Shown here piece by piece: positions 17,777 to 26,128 of a DNA stretch of 64,000 bases (positions are counted from its first letter, which is position 1; each line of letters starts with the position of its first letter). The notes beneath the pieces were generated by a model that saw only the letters and a list, made by a program, of their open reading frames with translations, was not told the origin of the DNA and made no database searches. Made by a program: the position numbers and the translations under genes. Source of the stretch: DATEPR01 sp036502345 (GTDB lineage: Bacteria > Actinomycetota > Actinomycetes > Mycobacteriales > Pseudonocardiaceae); contig DASXYT010000086.1 of NCBI GenBank assembly GCA_036502345.1, positions 7,825-71,824 of the forward strand, in the 5' to 3' direction.

Positions 17777-17954
17777 TGATCACCTCAGTGTCGCGGTCGG
17801 TCATTCGACCGTTACGCCACCACGGTGAACTGTCAAGGGCGATTGGTCCATTGCCCAGTTCTGGGCGTCCGGAGCCCCTGGCGCCGGTACCTGTTGGTGG
17901 CAGTGCCCTCAGTCGGCTGATCAAGAGGGGTCCCAACCTCTAGGCTGAGTCATC

Positions 17955-19085
17955 GTGAGCGCACCGCAGCCCCGGGACTTTCGGCCATCCGACCTGTACG
18001 CCGACCGGACGCTGGCGAACGGCGTTCGCGACGACCTGCTGACGTTGATCAGCGAGGACGCCGAGCCGCACGCTGAGGCCGAGTACGCCACGTGGATCAG
18101 TGGCGTGGCGGACCGGTTCGGCCCTGGGCTGACCAACCTGGTGTTCCCGGCGGCGCTGCGGCCGGCCGGTGCGCCTGCCGGGCCCGTCGACCCGCCTGTG
18201 GTGCCGGCGACCGAACACCAGCAGTGGCGGACGCGTGCCCGACGGCTCTGCAACGCCGTGACCGAGGAACCTCGGCCGCCGATCGAGCTGCGGATCACCG
18301 TGGCGCGGCTGTACCTGGACCTGCTCGCCGCCGGTGTCTGGCAGGCCGAACAGGGCTGGCGTGGTGAACTCGCCGACATCGTCGAGGTCCTGCCGCCCAC
18401 CGACGACGAGTACGAGAAGCTGCCAGGGCAGGCGGTCGACTTCGCGAACTCGCTGGCCGCGACCTGCATGGCACTGTTGCTGCAGGATGCCAGCCTCTCC
18501 GGCGCCGGCGACTACGACCGGATCGCTCGCACGGCATGGCAGGCCACCCACACGTGGATCGCGTTCGCCGACGTCAGCCTGGTGGCCGGCTACCTCTACC
18601 CGCTCGCCGCCGACCACGCCAGGGTGGCGGGCGAGGCCGAGATAGCGGGCCTGATCGAGTTCGCGGCCGACGCCGAGGACGACCCGGACGCCCTGCTGCG
18701 GATGGCCTTCGAGAAGGAGGACATCCCGGCGGTCCGGTTGGACGGCGCGTGGGTGGTCGACGGCGAGTTCCGCAACCCGCGCCGGTTCGCCGCCCGCACA
18801 GCGACCATCGCGGGATCACCGTGCGTCGTGGTGGCCCGCAACACGTCACGGCGCACGATTGTCGTGTTCGACGGCAACACCGTCGCGATCGCGGAGTCCG
18901 CCGTGCGCCGGTGGCGGGTCTACCAGCTCGGGCCGGCGAGCACGCCGCTGTCGATGCTGGGCGGCGACGACGGCCTGCCCACCACCCGCGACCAGTTCCC
19001 GTTGCTGCCGGTACCGGACCAGATCAAGGACATGGCCGCCCACGCGGGTGTCAACACCATCCTGTTCGCAGCGGCACTCCGCTAG
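17955..19085 (+). CDS. Unrecognised 376-aa protein divergent from the CHAT/STAND gene
   Basis: I do not recognise a family. The protein is 376 residues, acidic and without signal peptide or membrane helix. The first two thirds look helical (RDDLLTLISEDAEPHAEAEYATWISG, LYLDLLAAGVWQAEQGW). Around residues 240-310 a beta-rich part with two DG-type strands appears (VRLDGAWVVDGEFRN, RTIVVFDGNTVAIAESA). It starts with GTG at 17955 and is transcribed away from the CHAT/STAND gene across a 178-base gap, so the two may share control and work together. The codon use is typical of the window. Confidence 0.7.
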   Translation: MSAPQPRDFRPSDLYADRTLANGVRDDLLTLISEDAEPHAEAEYATWISGVADRFGPGLTNLVFPAALRPAGAPAGPVDPPVVPATEHQQWRTRARRLCNAVTEEPRPPIELRITVARLYLDLLAAGVWQAEQGWRGELADIVEVLPPTDDEYEKLPGQAVDFANSLAATCMALLLQDASLSGAGDYDRIARTAWQATHTWIAFADVSLVAGYLYPLAADHARVAGEAEIAGLIEFAADAEDDPDALLRMAFEKEDIPAVRLDGAWVVDGEFRNPRRFAARTATIAGSPCVVVARNTSRRTIVVFDGNTVAIAESAVRRWRVYQLGPASTPLSMLGGDDGLPTTRDQFPLLPVPDQIKDMAAHAGVNTILFAAALR

Positions 19086-19151
19086 CGATCGGGTGCGCCG
19101 CCGGTGCATCCACCAGCGGCGCCCCGGCCGGCTGCCGTCGTCACCGGCCGG

Positions 19152-19619
19152 TCACTCGTCGTCGTCCTCGTCGGGCACGACGTGGACCGCGGCCTCCTCT
19201 GCCGAGGCGCCCGCCCCGTCGACGCCCACGTCCACCGCCAGCAGATCGGCGTCCCGCTCCGACCCGCCGACACTCACCGCGTCCTCGGCCACGTAGGACT
19301 CACTGACCAGCCGGCCTGACCGGTTCTCGCCCACCTCGTCGTCGCGGAGTTCACCGTCGGTGTCGGCGTCGTCGCCCAGCCCGTCGCCCTCGTCCAGCGG
19401 ATCGACGTAGCCGACGTCCGGCACCTCCCGGGCCAGGCGGCCGTCCAGGCTCTCCCCTTCGGCTTCCTCACGAGCGGTCGTGCCCCAGTCGTCCACCGCC
19501 AACGGCCGCTCGCCAGGCGAGTAACCCTCATCGAGCGGATCGGCGACACCGGTGTTGTCCAGAGTGTCCTCGGCATCCAACTGCTCGAAGACGTCATCAT
19601 CGATCTCATCGCGGTCCAT
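19152..19619 (-). CDS. DUF5709 family acidic protein
   Basis: A 155-residue, highly acidic and presumably disordered protein. It contains the conserved order of the DUF5709 family of actinobacteria: VADPLDEGYSPGERPLAVDDWGTTAREEAEG, ESLDGRLAREVPD, and SGRLVSE. Function of the family is unknown; members are small and cytoplasmic. The C-terminus is an Asp/Glu run (PDEDDDE). It lies 15 bases upstream of nothing obvious on its own strand: the ABC exporter genes end just before its start and read in the same direction, so it could be the last gene of that transcript. Confidence 0.8.
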   Translation of the reverse strand: MDRDEIDDDVFEQLDAEDTLDNTGVADPLDEGYSPGERPLAVDDWGTTAREEAEGESLDGRLAREVPDVGYVDPLDEGDGLGDDADTDGELRDDEVGENRSGRLVSESYVAEDAVSVGGSERDADLLAVDVGVDGAGASAEEAAVHVVPDEDDDE

Positions 19620-19634
19620 CCCGATACTCTCCCA

Positions 19635-21404
19635 TCAGCCCGTGGTCGGCCGCGATCCGTGCCTGCCTTCGCTGTGCCACGAGCGCCAGAGATCGGCATA
19701 GGCGCCGTCCACGGCCAGCAGCTCGTCGTGGGTACCTGTCTCGGTCAGCCTGCCGTCGGCCAGCACCGCCACCCGGTGCGCGTCGTGCGCTGTGTGCAGG
19801 CGGTGCGCGATGGCCACCACGGTCCGACCGGCGAGCACGGCGGACAACGCCCGCTCCGTGTTGCGGGCCGTCGTCGGGTCCAGCATCGCCGTGGCCTCGT
19901 CCAGCACCAGGGTGTGCGGGTCGGCCAGCACGACGCGGCACAGGGCAAGCTGCTGGGCCCGTCCGCTGTCCAGCCGGTAGCCCTTGCCGCCCAGTTCGGT
20001 GTCCAGCCCGTCAGGCAGTTCAGCCAGCCACCTCGCGCCGACGGCGTCGAGCGCCGCGTGCAACTCGGCGTCGGTGGCCGAGGGCTTCGCCACCAACAGG
20101 TTGTGCCGGATCGAGTCGTGGAACACGTGGTACTCCTGCGTGACCAGCACGATCTGCCTGCGCAGCTGGTCGGGCGGCAGATCGGCGACCGCGACCCCGC
20201 CCACGGTCACGGCACCGACACGCGGATGGTCGATCCCGGCCAGCAGCCTGCCCAGCGTCGACTTGCCGGCGCCGGACGGGCCGACGATCGCCAGCCGCTC
20301 ACCCGGCCGGATGTCCAGGTCGACGCCGTGCAGCACGTCCCGGCCGCTCGTGTACGCGTAGTGGACGCCGCTCACCTCGATGCGGTCATCGGCCGGCGCC
20401 ACGTCAACAGCCGGTTCGGTCACGCGCAGCTGCGTCAGCCCCTCCAGCCGGGCGAACGAGGCGGCGCAGCTCTGCAGCAGGTCGATCCACAGCTCGATGA
20501 TCTCCAGCGGGCCGGACAGCTGCCGCAGGTACAGCGCCGACGTGACCACAGCGCCCAGGCTGATCGCACCGTTGTCATACAGCGCACCACCGACCAGCAG
20601 CACGCCGACCAGCGGCAGGAAGTAGGAGATGTCGATCGTCGGGAACAGCACCGTACGCAGGGACAACGCCCGCATCCGGTGCCTGCGGCACTGCTCGATC
20701 GCATCGACCGTGGCCTGGATCCTGCGCTCCTGAAGGCCGAGCGCCTCCACCGTGCGGGCACCGTGCGCCGTGGACACCAGCACCTCCGCCAGCACCGAGT
20801 TGGCCGCACCGAGATCCAGGTAGGCCGACCTGGCCCGGCGCAGGTACCAGCGGTTCGCGAACCAGATACCGAGCAGCCCGACGACACCGCACGCACCCAG
20901 CAGCGGGTTCACGACGAACACCGCCGCCAGGATGAACACCGACTGGACCGCGCCGACCAGCACGTCCGGTATCGCGCCGCGCAGCGTGCTGGCCACCGTC
21001 GTGACGTCGCCGGTGCCGCGAGTGGTCAGGTCACCGGTGGAGATCCGTTCCACGACCGACGCCGGCAGCCGCAACACCCTGCCCAGGAACAACTCCCGGA
21101 TGCGCGCGGAGGCCTGTTCGCCGAACCGGGCGCCGATGTAGCGCGCGTAGCGGGTGAGCACGAGTTGGACCAGCGCGCACAACAGGATCAGCAGCGCGAG
21201 CCGGTCGATGGTGCCGACGGCGCCACCGTTCTCGACGGTGTTGATGATCTGGCCGAGCAACCACGGACCGACCAGCCCGGCCACCGTAGCCAAAGCATTC
21301 AGCCCGACCGTGACGCCGAATACCCGGCCGTCCTGCCGGACGACACGCACCGCTGCCCGGCGGGCGTCGCCCGGTGCCGCGACGGGCAGATGCTGGTCGG
21401 TCAT
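19635..21404 (-). CDS. ABC exporter subunit 2 (TMD-NBD), consensus Walker motifs, degenerate signature
   Basis: A 589-residue half-transporter. A six-helix exporter domain (residues about 20-330) precedes an ATPase domain with intact Walker A GPSGAGKST (about 374), Walker B LVLDEATAMLD and H-loop AIAHRL. Its signature motif is degenerate: LDSGRAQQ in place of LSGGQ. It overlaps the partner subunit gene by ATGA (21401-21404). In a heterodimer this subunit supplies the working Walker A/B while the partner supplies the intact LSGGQ, leaving one consensus ATP site. The exported substrate is unknown. Family assignment is firm; the asymmetry is directly visible. Confidence 0.9.
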   Translation of the reverse strand: MTDQHLPVAAPGDARRAAVRVVRQDGRVFGVTVGLNALATVAGLVGPWLLGQIINTVENGGAVGTIDRLALLILLCALVQLVLTRYARYIGARFGEQASARIRELFLGRVLRLPASVVERISTGDLTTRGTGDVTTVASTLRGAIPDVLVGAVQSVFILAAVFVVNPLLGACGVVGLLGIWFANRWYLRRARSAYLDLGAANSVLAEVLVSTAHGARTVEALGLQERRIQATVDAIEQCRRHRMRALSLRTVLFPTIDISYFLPLVGVLLVGGALYDNGAISLGAVVTSALYLRQLSGPLEIIELWIDLLQSCAASFARLEGLTQLRVTEPAVDVAPADDRIEVSGVHYAYTSGRDVLHGVDLDIRPGERLAIVGPSGAGKSTLGRLLAGIDHPRVGAVTVGGVAVADLPPDQLRRQIVLVTQEYHVFHDSIRHNLLVAKPSATDAELHAALDAVGARWLAELPDGLDTELGGKGYRLDSGRAQQLALCRVVLADPHTLVLDEATAMLDPTTARNTERALSAVLAGRTVVAIAHRLHTAHDAHRVAVLADGRLTETGTHDELLAVDGAYADLWRSWHSEGRHGSRPTTG

Positions 21405-23125
21405 CCGGTCGCCGCCGTGTCGTCATCGAGCCCTCGGGACACCAACGCTCGATAGCCGGGGTCACTCACCAGCAGATCGCGGTGGGTGCCGGTGGCCGCG
21501 ACCTTGCCGGCCACCAGGTAGTGCACGACATCGGCCCGATCCAGCAGCAGCGGCGACGTCGTGGTCAGCAGAGTGGTGCGACCCGCCCGTTCCGCGGTCA
21601 ACCGAGCCGCGATCGTCGCCTCGGTGTGTGCGTCGACGGCCGATGTCGGTTCGGTGGCCAGCAGTACTTCCGGTTCGGCGAGCAACGCGCGGACCAGTCG
21701 GATCCGTTGTCGCTGACCGCCGGAGAGGTCCCGCGCCTGTGGTGCGACGGTCGACGCCAGTCGGGCCGGCAGGCCGTCCACGATGTCCTCGGCTGCCGCC
21801 ACGTGCAGTGCTCGCTCGATGGCCGGGTCGGCAGGGTCGAACCGGCCGCCGATCACCTCGCGCACCGTGCCGGTGAAGATGTCGGCCTCGTTGTCGGCGA
21901 CCAGGATCCGATCCCTGATGTGCGAGATGTCGATGTCCCGCAAAGGAATCCCGCCCCAAGTGGCGTCCGATGCCTGAAACGCGCCGAGCCGGTCCACCAC
22001 CTCCGCCGCGTCCTCGGGCCGGTTCGCTGCCAGCGCGGTCAGGCGGCCTGCGGCAACATCGACGCCAGAGCACGGATCACACAGTTCGGCTGGGCCGTCC
22101 GGGGCCGCACCGCCCGCCTGTTTGTCCGGTCGCACACCGAGGACCGCGATCACCCGGCGGGCTGACACCACGCTCTGGCTCAGGTACGAGCAGTTCTCGA
22201 TGAACTCCGCGACCGGCACCACCAGCACCGCGACGAAGCCGTACACAGCGACGAGATCACCGATCGAGATGGTGTGCGCGGCGGCCATCCGCGCCGCCAC
22301 CCACGTGACGACGGCGAGGAAGACCAGCGGCAGACCCACGCCCAAGGCGGGGATCCAACTCGACACGGCTCCGACACGGAAACCTTCCGCCCGCAGTCGC
22401 TGCGAGTCGTGCCGATACCGCTGCGCGTACATGTCCTTGCCGCCGATGCCGTTGAGCACCCGCAATCCTTCGACGATGTCGACCATCCGCGTGGTCAGAT
22501 CGCCCTGCTGCTCACGGTAGACGGTGCCGACCGTGCGCAGCCTGCCCAGCAGCGGCCCGACGAGCACGGCAACCAGCGGTGCTCCCAGCAGCACGATGAC
22601 GGCGAGCACTGACGAGATGGACAACAGCAGACCGGCGACGACGAAGTAGGCGACCACGGCACCGACGCCCGGACCGACCACCGTCAGGCTCATGCTGATC
22701 ACCCACACGTCACCGATGCCGATCGTCGCGACCTCACCGGCTGTGACTTTCCGATCCAGCGCGCCACCCAACCGAGTCGACTGCTCGACCAACGCACGGA
22801 CGGTGCGGAAGGCGGCGTCCATCCGGACCTTCGTCAACGTGCGGTGTCGCCAGATGGAGACGCCGGCGTCGAACACGCCGACGGCGAGCAGGATCAGCAC
22901 CCAGGTGAGCAGGGAACCGAACCGCCCTGGTCCCATGCCATCGTCGATCGCCTTGGACAGCACGTAGGGCGGCAGGGTCAGGCCCACCATCCACACGGTG
23001 CCCAGCACGGCAGCGAGCGCGACCTGCCTGCCCTGGCTGGTGATCAGCCACCAGAGATAACGGGTGGCAGAGCGAATCTCGGTAGAATCGGGATCGCGGT
23101 ATCCGCTGTGATCGACCACCTGCAC
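21401..23125 (-). CDS. ABC exporter subunit 1 (TMD-NBD) lacking a Walker A motif
   Basis: About 574 residues with an exporter membrane domain (YLWWLITSQGRQVALAAV, VWMVGLTLPPYVLSKAIDDGM) and an ATPase domain that keeps the signature LSGGQRQR (about residue 465) but has lost the P-loop: the Walker A position reads LTALAANRPEDAA, without the glycines and Lys. The Walker B region reads ATEPTSAVD (Asp replaced by Thr) and the switch His is replaced (LLTTTSPLLL). It pairs with the next gene to make a heterodimer with one functional site. GTG at 23125 is the start chosen; GTG at 23119 is close behind and has a better GGGGG ribosome site. Confidence 0.85.
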   Translation of the reverse strand: MQVVDHSGYRDPDSTEIRSATRYLWWLITSQGRQVALAAVLGTVWMVGLTLPPYVLSKAIDDGMGPGRFGSLLTWVLILLAVGVFDAGVSIWRHRTLTKVRMDAAFRTVRALVEQSTRLGGALDRKVTAGEVATIGIGDVWVISMSLTVVGPGVGAVVAYFVVAGLLLSISSVLAVIVLLGAPLVAVLVGPLLGRLRTVGTVYREQQGDLTTRMVDIVEGLRVLNGIGGKDMYAQRYRHDSQRLRAEGFRVGAVSSWIPALGVGLPLVFLAVVTWVAARMAAAHTISIGDLVAVYGFVAVLVVPVAEFIENCSYLSQSVVSARRVIAVLGVRPDKQAGGAAPDGPAELCDPCSGVDVAAGRLTALAANRPEDAAEVVDRLGAFQASDATWGGIPLRDIDISHIRDRILVADNEADIFTGTVREVIGGRFDPADPAIERALHVAAAEDIVDGLPARLASTVAPQARDLSGGQRQRIRLVRALLAEPEVLLATEPTSAVDAHTEATIAARLTAERAGRTTLLTTTSPLLLDRADVVHYLVAGKVAATGTHRDLLVSDPGYRALVSRGLDDDTAATG

Positions 23126-23179
23126 CCCCGCGCATTTTGACTCACTGTAACCGACCGCCCCGAAGGAGTGGCAAGGCAC

Positions 23180-23362
23180 ATGGCCAAGCGCAACAGCACA
23201 CCGCCGCCTGTCCCGCAGGATCCGCAGCGGTTCCAGCACCTGCCCGAGCCGGTGGATCCGAAGGACATGGTCACCAGCCAGGAGATCCAGCCGCCACCGG
23301 ACCCACTGGGTGGCCGCAACACGGAAACCGACTTCATGCTCCGCTACGGCGCAGGCGGCTGA
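23180..23362 (+). CDS. Small proline-rich hypothetical protein
   Basis: A 60-residue ORF with ATG at 23180 behind AAGGAG, reading away from the ABC exporter operon with 55 bases between starts. The protein is rich in Pro and charged residues (STPPPVPQDPQRF, LPEPVDPKDMV, EIQPPPDPLGG) and ends in DFMLRYGAGG. It has no Cys, no signal peptide and no membrane helix. I do not recognise the family. The good ribosome site and codon bias support a real gene. A connection to the exporter is possible from position only. Confidence 0.55.
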   Translation: MAKRNSTPPPVPQDPQRFQHLPEPVDPKDMVTSQEIQPPPDPLGGRNTETDFMLRYGAGG

Positions 23363-23393
23363 ACCGGCGACTCTGCCCGGGGCAGGCGTCTTG

Positions 23394-23741
23394 TCAGAGC
23401 GGCGGCCCGGGAATGCCCAGCTTGGAGTGCGCCGCGGCCACGTCGGCGAGTCCTTCCGCGGCCACTCGCTCGGCGAGTTGGTAGTCGTCGCCGGATCTGG
23501 CGTAGGACAGGATCGCGCCTGCCGAGTTCCAACGTTCCCGCCCCTGGCGCAGCAGGCCGGCGGCGTCCTCGTTGTCCGTGGCAACCGGGTCCTCGACGTA
23601 GTGGCCGAGCAGTTCGTACTTGTCCCGCGCGGCGGTCGCTGCCCCACCGCCGTCAGCGCGCTTGTTCCGTCCCGCCAGCGCGGGGCCGAGCGCGCCGATG
23701 CCGATGACCACGACAGCCACCACGATCCAGACCCAGATCAT
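23394..23741 (-). CDS. Small N-terminally anchored hypothetical protein (third gene of membrane cassette)
   Basis: A 115-residue protein with one N-terminal membrane helix (WIVVAVVVIGIGALGPALAG, residues 3-22) followed by a cytoplasmic helical domain (KYELLGHYVEDP, AAGLLRQGRERWNSAGAILSYA, YQLAERVAAEGLADVAAAHSKLG). I do not recognise the family. Its ATG overlaps the stop of the upstream gene (ATGA, 23738-23741), so it is the third member of a tightly coupled three-gene membrane unit and probably forms a complex with the other two products. Confidence 0.72.
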   Translation of the reverse strand: MIWVWIVVAVVVIGIGALGPALAGRNKRADGGGAATAARDKYELLGHYVEDPVATDNEDAAGLLRQGRERWNSAGAILSYARSGDDYQLAERVAAEGLADVAAAHSKLGIPGPPL

Positions 23742-24715
23742 CCGACCACCTGCCCGGCCAGTGCGCCGATGTCGTCCGCCGCCTCGGTCAGGTCGGCGTC
23801 GGTGTGCGCGTGTTCCAGCTTGTCCAGCGCGAAGACGTAGCGTTTGGCCGCGTCCGCCTGGCGTTCCGCGTCCTCGGCATTCTTGGGTTTGCGCGGATTG
23901 ATGACGGCGTCGGCGATCCGGTTCAACTCACTGGACAACTCGGCATGCCGCCGTGCACGGGCAGCCGCGCTCGCGGTGCGGCGACGCAGCGCGACGCCGA
24001 GCGCCCGCAGCAACAGGAACAGCGCCACGGTGCCGGCCACCATGCCGACGCACGCCGACACGATCTGCCGCACGGCCAGGTCGTCGGGCACCGATCCCCT
24101 GGTCGGCACCGCACCGAAGTCGTCGCCCGCCTCGGCGTCGAAGGACAGCACGAACTCCTCGATCTGCGGCGTCATGTCGGTGTCGGTGGAGCGGTACTGG
24201 GCCGACAACTGTGCGGTGATGTTCACCTGGAGGTCGAAGTCGTCCATGCTGACGCCGGCCTTGGTGGGGTGTGGGAAGTCCGAGCCGTAGCAGTTGTTGC
24301 CGGTGTAGTCGCCGCTGTCGTTGACGCCGTAGACCCAGATGTAGTCGTCGGGCACCTCGCGGGCGATCTGTTCGCAGAATGCGGAAATCGGGTCGCTGTC
24401 ATCGGTGGCGGGCAGCGGCGTGCGGTTCATGATCGCGACGACGATCGGCCGGTTGCCGATGACCTGACGGGCGCGGGCGGCGTTCACCAGGCTGGGTGCG
24501 CCGGGTTCCTGGTAGACCGAAGTGGATCGCAGGCCGTTCACCACGGCCCGCACCCTGGCGCTGGGCTGGTTCCACGGCCCGTACACGCTTGCGAACGCGA
24601 TCAGCCCGATGAGTCCCGCGACGCACACCCAGCGGGGGACGCCGAACCAGCGGTGCCGGCGTAGCGCCGCGGGCAGTTTCACCGGCCGCTTCTTCGTGGG
24701 CGGCTTCTTGTTCAT
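23738..24715 (-). CDS. Membrane protein with one copy of a repeated extracytoplasmic domain
   Basis: A 325-residue protein with a basic N-terminus, a membrane helix at about 30-46, an outside domain (about 50-210), a second helix at about 218-240, and a cytoplasmic helical tail. The outside domain starts GLRSTSVYQEPG (residues 61-72), continues with a strand PIVVAIMNRTPLP, and has VPDDYIWVYGVND (about 120-133) and a Cys pair (CEQIA, NNCYGSD). The same order occurs in the product of the upstream gene. The tail (RRHAELSSELNRIADAV, DKLEHAHTDADLTEAADDIGALAG) is helical. Function unknown; coupling by ATGA to both neighbours indicates a complex. Confidence 0.75.
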   Translation of the reverse strand: MNKKPPTKKRPVKLPAALRRHRWFGVPRWVCVAGLIGLIAFASVYGPWNQPSARVRAVVNGLRSTSVYQEPGAPSLVNAARARQVIGNRPIVVAIMNRTPLPATDDSDPISAFCEQIAREVPDDYIWVYGVNDSGDYTGNNCYGSDFPHPTKAGVSMDDFDLQVNITAQLSAQYRSTDTDMTPQIEEFVLSFDAEAGDDFGAVPTRGSVPDDLAVRQIVSACVGMVAGTVALFLLLRALGVALRRRTASAAARARRHAELSSELNRIADAVINPRKPKNAEDAERQADAAKRYVFALDKLEHAHTDADLTEAADDIGALAGQVVG

Positions 24716-26007
24716 CGGTGCAACACCCCCTCACCCTGTTCGGCGATTCCGCGCACCTCGCGCATGGCGTCCGCCGTACGGGCCCGGTCGAACAGTGACG
24801 ATGCCGTTGCCTGCCGTTCCGCCGCGTCGGCCGATCCGCCGTCGGAGCTCAGCACTTTCGCGCCCAGCGCCGAGATCGCGGCACTGGCCAAAGCGGACTC
24901 ACGGCGGAACGCGACCCGTTCCACGCGGGCGGACTCGGCCTGGCGGCGCTGCCACGCCAGCAGTGAGCCACCACCGAGCAGCACGGCGGCGCCGAGCAGG
25001 ACCCACGGGCTCAACGCGCTGATCCGATGTTGCAGGTCGAACGGCGTCGGTTGCGGCCTGCTGAACGGATGTTTCTTGAGCAACTCGGCGACGCGGTCCA
25101 GGATGAGGCCGATCAGGCTGGTCGGGTCGGTCCCCCACTCGATGATCGCGTTCTGGCCCCGGCCGTAGCCGTAGTCCCTTGCCGACTGCAGCAGGCTCTG
25201 GTGGGCGCCCGCGACCTCCATCCACTGGCCGTAGCTGACGAAGATCTCGTCATCGGGGAACTGTTTCGCCAGGCCAGGGGCGTAGTCGACGATCGGCTGC
25301 CCGGATTTGACCGGCGGGAACGCCGCCACCCGGACGGTCAGGCCGGTCTGCTTGGTCACGGCGTCGACCGACACGGCGGCCTGGGCCCGGCCAGGCGCGG
25401 TGTAGACGCGGCTGGTCCGGAGATGTGCGGCGACCGCGGCGAGTTGGGCCGCAGTCGGTGTGACCAGTGGGTTGTCGGGCTTGCTGGGGAACGACTCCTT
25501 TCCCGTCTTGGCGTTCTCGATCACGGCGAGCAGCGAACTGGTCACGTCGAGATAGGCGGTCAGCCTGCGCAGTTCGGGAATGTCGCTGGGAGTTGCCTCA
25601 AGGCCGTCGATCGAGGACACATCCAGGCCGGTCACGTCGATGAGCTTGACGTTGCGCTCCTCCGCCCAGTCGGTCAGCGGCGTGAACACCTGGTCGACGT
25701 ACTGATCTTCGTTGGTGTAGTTGTGACCGGCGGAGAAGAGCCCGGTAGGCGGCTCGACCAGCAGTTTCATATTCGGTGTGAGAGCACGCTGGATCTGCTG
25801 CTGGTCGTAGACCGCGATCGCACCGGGCGCCCGGTAGACCTGCTGGGCGGCCAACCCGCGCTCGGCAGCGGCCACGTCCAGCTTCGGTGGATCGTCAGCG
25901 GTGTGCGCAGCGGCTTGTGGCGCGGCGAGTAGGACACCGAGCAGCACTACACACAGGACCGAACTGAACACGATCACCGGGTGGCGACCCGACACTCGGT
26001 TCGTCAC
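24712..26007 (-). CDS. Membrane protein with two copies of the same extracytoplasmic domain
   Basis: A 431-residue protein: signal/anchor helix at about 10-33, extracytoplasmic part about 36-330, membrane helix about 333-350, then a helical cytoplasmic tail. Two similar modules are visible: GLAAQQVYRAPG (51-62) and HLRTSRVYTAPG (195-206), the second followed by VRVAAFPPV and FPDDEIFVSYG (250-260), matching the domain of the downstream protein. GTG at 26007 is the start because GGGGGAGG lies just upstream. It is the first gene of a three-gene unit overlapping by ATGA. I do not recognise a named family; the module order distantly recalls TPM-like periplasmic domains. Confidence 0.75.
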   Translation of the reverse strand: MTNRVSGRHPVIVFSSVLCVVLLGVLLAAPQAAAHTADDPPKLDVAAAERGLAAQQVYRAPGAIAVYDQQQIQRALTPNMKLLVEPPTGLFSAGHNYTNEDQYVDQVFTPLTDWAEERNVKLIDVTGLDVSSIDGLEATPSDIPELRRLTAYLDVTSSLLAVIENAKTGKESFPSKPDNPLVTPTAAQLAAVAAHLRTSRVYTAPGRAQAAVSVDAVTKQTGLTVRVAAFPPVKSGQPIVDYAPGLAKQFPDDEIFVSYGQWMEVAGAHQSLLQSARDYGYGRGQNAIIEWGTDPTSLIGLILDRVAELLKKHPFSRPQPTPFDLQHRISALSPWVLLGAAVLLGGGSLLAWQRRQAESARVERVAFRRESALASAAISALGAKVLSSDGGSADAAERQATASSLFDRARTADAMREVRGIAEQGEGVLHR

Positions 26008-26128
26008 GCCACCTCCCCCACACGCGATTCCCCAGAGCGCGCCACCCGCCGGACGCGTCGACATGCTAGTCGGACGCGATCAGCGCCCTGCGAGTTCCCG
26101 GCTCGTGCTCCACAATCGAGGACCGGGG

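Noticed and set aside
19659..21455. 598-codon open frame antisense to the ABC exporter subunit 2
   Set aside because: Shadow of a confirmed ABC gene; no domain and no ribosome site.
23180..23362. RiPP precursor for the adjacent exporter
   Set aside because: The peptide has no Cys, no double-Gly leader in the right place, and no maturation enzyme (lanthionine synthetase, cyclase, radical SAM) is nearby. Kept only as a hypothetical protein.
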